22,464 nucleotides of DNA from DASYHS01 sp035998295 (lineage in GTDB: Bacteria; Pseudomonadota; Alphaproteobacteria; Azospirillales; Azospirillaceae): assembly GCF_035998295.1 (NCBI RefSeq), contig NZ_DASYHS010000235.1, forward strand, positions 1-22,464, written 5' to 3'. The position numbers and the translations under genes are program-made. A model generated the notes under the pieces. The model was not told the DNA's origin. It worked only from the letters and a program-made list of their open reading frames with translations, and searched no databases. Of this stretch, positions 21,382 through 22,464 are shown in pieces (the first letter of the stretch is position 1; each line of letters starts with the position of its first letter).

Positions 21382-22241
21382 GCGGGTGGTTCGAGGAGAC
21401 GCTCCATCCGGACATCGGCCAGCGGTTCCGGATGGAGCGGGTCCTCTACCGCGACCGGACCGGGCTCCAGGACCTCGTGATCTTCGAGAACAGGGTCCTG
21501 GGGCGCGTGATGGCGCTCGACGGCGTGATCCAGACGGCCGAGGGCGACGAGTTCATCTATCACGAGATGCTGGCCCATGTGCCGATCCTGGCCCATGGCC
21601 GGGTTCGCCGCGTGCTGATCGTCGGCGGCGGCGACGGCGGCATGCTGCGCCGGTGCCTGGAGCATCCCTCGGTCGAGCGGGTCACCATGGTCGAGATCGA
21701 CCGCGGCGTCGTCGACCTCAGCCGCGAATACCTGCCCTCGATCTCGGCCGGCGCCTTCGACGACCCGCGGACCGAGCTCGTGATCGCGGACGGCTGCCGC
21801 TACGTCGCCGAAACCGCCGACCGTTCCGACGGCGACCGCTTCGACGTCGTGATCGTCGACTCGACCGATCCCCACGGGCCGGGCGCGGTCCTGTTCACCA
21901 GCGCCTTCTACGCCGACTGCAAGCGCTGCCTCGCGCCGGGCGGCGTGCTGGTGACCCAGAACGGCGTGCCGTTCCTCCAGCCCGACGAGCTGACGCAGAC
22001 CTGGCGGCGGCGCAAGGCGCTGTTCGCCGACAGCTCGTTCTTCATGGCCCCGGTGCCCAGCTACTACGGCGGCTTCATGGCCTTCGGCTGGGCGAGCGAC
22101 GACGAGGGCCTGCGCGCGCTGGCCGCCGCGGACATCGCGCCGCGGATGGCGGCGGCGGGCTTGCGGCCGCGCTACTATACGCCCGAGATCCATGCCGGCT
22201 CCTTCGCGCTGCCGCAGTACGTACTGTCGCTGATGGCGTGA
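21378..22241 (+). CDS. speE: Spermidine synthase (polyamine aminopropyltransferase)
   Basis: A 287-residue enzyme that moves the aminopropyl group from decarboxylated AdoMet to putrescine, giving spermidine. The nucleotide-binding loop is VLIVGGGDGGMLRR (GGGDGG at 83-88), then MVEIDRGVVDLSREYLP with Glu106, and the catalytic-site signature VDSTDPHGPGAVLF with Asp161 and Asp164. The N-terminal QTAEGDEFIYHEMLAHVP strand region is typical. Length is normal. ATG 21378 overlaps the speD stop, so translation is coupled. Identification as SpeE is firm; exact amine preference (putrescine or other) is not visible. Confidence 0.96.
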   Translation: MSGWFEETLHPDIGQRFRMERVLYRDRTGLQDLVIFENRVLGRVMALDGVIQTAEGDEFIYHEMLAHVPILAHGRVRRVLIVGGGDGGMLRRCLEHPSVERVTMVEIDRGVVDLSREYLPSISAGAFDDPRTELVIADGCRYVAETADRSDGDRFDVVIVDSTDPHGPGAVLFTSAFYADCKRCLAPGGVLVTQNGVPFLQPDELTQTWRRRKALFADSSFFMAPVPSYYGGFMAFGWASDDEGLRALAAADIAPRMAAAGLRPRYYTPEIHAGSFALPQYVLSLMA

Positions 22242-22264
22242 GCCGGCCCCCGCGGAGGAGGCCC

Positions 22265-22464
22265 ATGCCGCTCGTCTCGCTGAACCACGTCACGATCCGC
22301 ACCGCCGACCTGGACGGGGCGCGCCGCTTCTACGAGGACGTCCTCGGCCTCGAGGCGGGCGAGCGGCCGCCCTTCCCGTTTCCCGGCCTGTGGCTCTATG
22401 CCGGCGACGGCACGCCCGTCGTCCATCTCGTCGGCACCGGCGCGCCGGCACCCGGCACCGGGTC
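22265..22464 (+). CDS. VOC/glyoxalase-family protein (3' end outside window)
   Basis: The first 66 residues of a vicinal oxygen chelate protein. It starts PLVSLNHVTIRTADLDGARRFYEDVLGLEAGERPPF, the standard beta-alpha-beta of this fold with His8 as probable metal ligand, and continues GLWLYAGDGTPVVHLVG, where the second His is the next expected ligand. Members include glyoxalase I, extradiol dioxygenases and resistance proteins; nothing here decides among them. ATG 22265 has a very good GGAGGAGG site and lies 23 bases after speE, so it may be co-transcribed with it. Confidence 0.8.
   Translation, partial: MPLVSLNHVTIRTADLDGARRFYEDVLGLEAGERPPFPFPGLWLYAGDGTPVVHLVGTGAPAPGTG

Overview
The window is about 22.5 kb of very GC-rich DNA with the gene order and protein types of an alphaproteobacterium, most likely of the Rhodospirillales type. 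Supporting signs are a Gram-negative porin, a DUF3576 lipoprotein upstream of leuS, holA downstream of leuS, and a SpeD with a roughly 50-residue N-terminal extension overlapping speE. No rRNA, tRNA, CRISPR array, prophage or replication origin was seen. Naming the order is inference.

Left part (1-7480, mostly plus strand): the 3' part of a porin gene with a strong terminator; a small secreted Thr/Pro/Glu-rich protein; a 551-bp internally deleted and frameshifted ISAs1-type insertion sequence with both inverted repeats; a DUF3576 lipoprotein; leuS; a double-hairpin intergenic repeat; holA (with no lptE between leuS and holA); a minus-strand terminator with no annotated gene in front of it; and a DUF882/M15-type lipoprotein peptidase.

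Middle part (7484-16720, all minus strand): this reads as one or more operons entered from a promoter near 16725-16753, beside a divergent MarR gene. In transcription order the genes are an N-terminal [2Fe-2S]/FAD/NAD(P)H reductase, a short-chain dehydrogenase, a stand-alone PaaA-like diiron oxygenase, gentisate 1,2-dioxygenase, an unrecognised Ala-rich helical protein, a fumarylpyruvate hydrolase-type FAH protein, exonuclease III (xthA), a CoA-binding ADP-forming CoA-ligase alpha-like protein, a small two-helix membrane protein, and an MFS transporter. The first six look like a regulated catabolic unit: reductase and diiron protein hydroxylate an aromatic (perhaps a CoA thioester), and gentisate dioxygenase and the FAH protein open and cleave the ring. 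This pairing of a lone PaaA-like oxygenase with a gentisate module is the most likely undescribed system here.

Right part (16854-22464): the MarR regulator; an EamA/DMT exporter divergent from a second MarR gene with a near-palindromic operator between them; an LpxR-type outer-membrane lipid A deacylase overlapping a class I glutamine-amidotransferase-like gamma-glutamyl-GABA hydrolase; then, divergently, speD-speE (spermidine synthesis) and the start of a glyoxalase/VOC protein cut by the window end.

Small tandem duplications recur across the window, several of them at stop codons or gene ends (1588-1613, 1740-1785, 14690-14729), along with in-frame repeats in secreted or loop segments.
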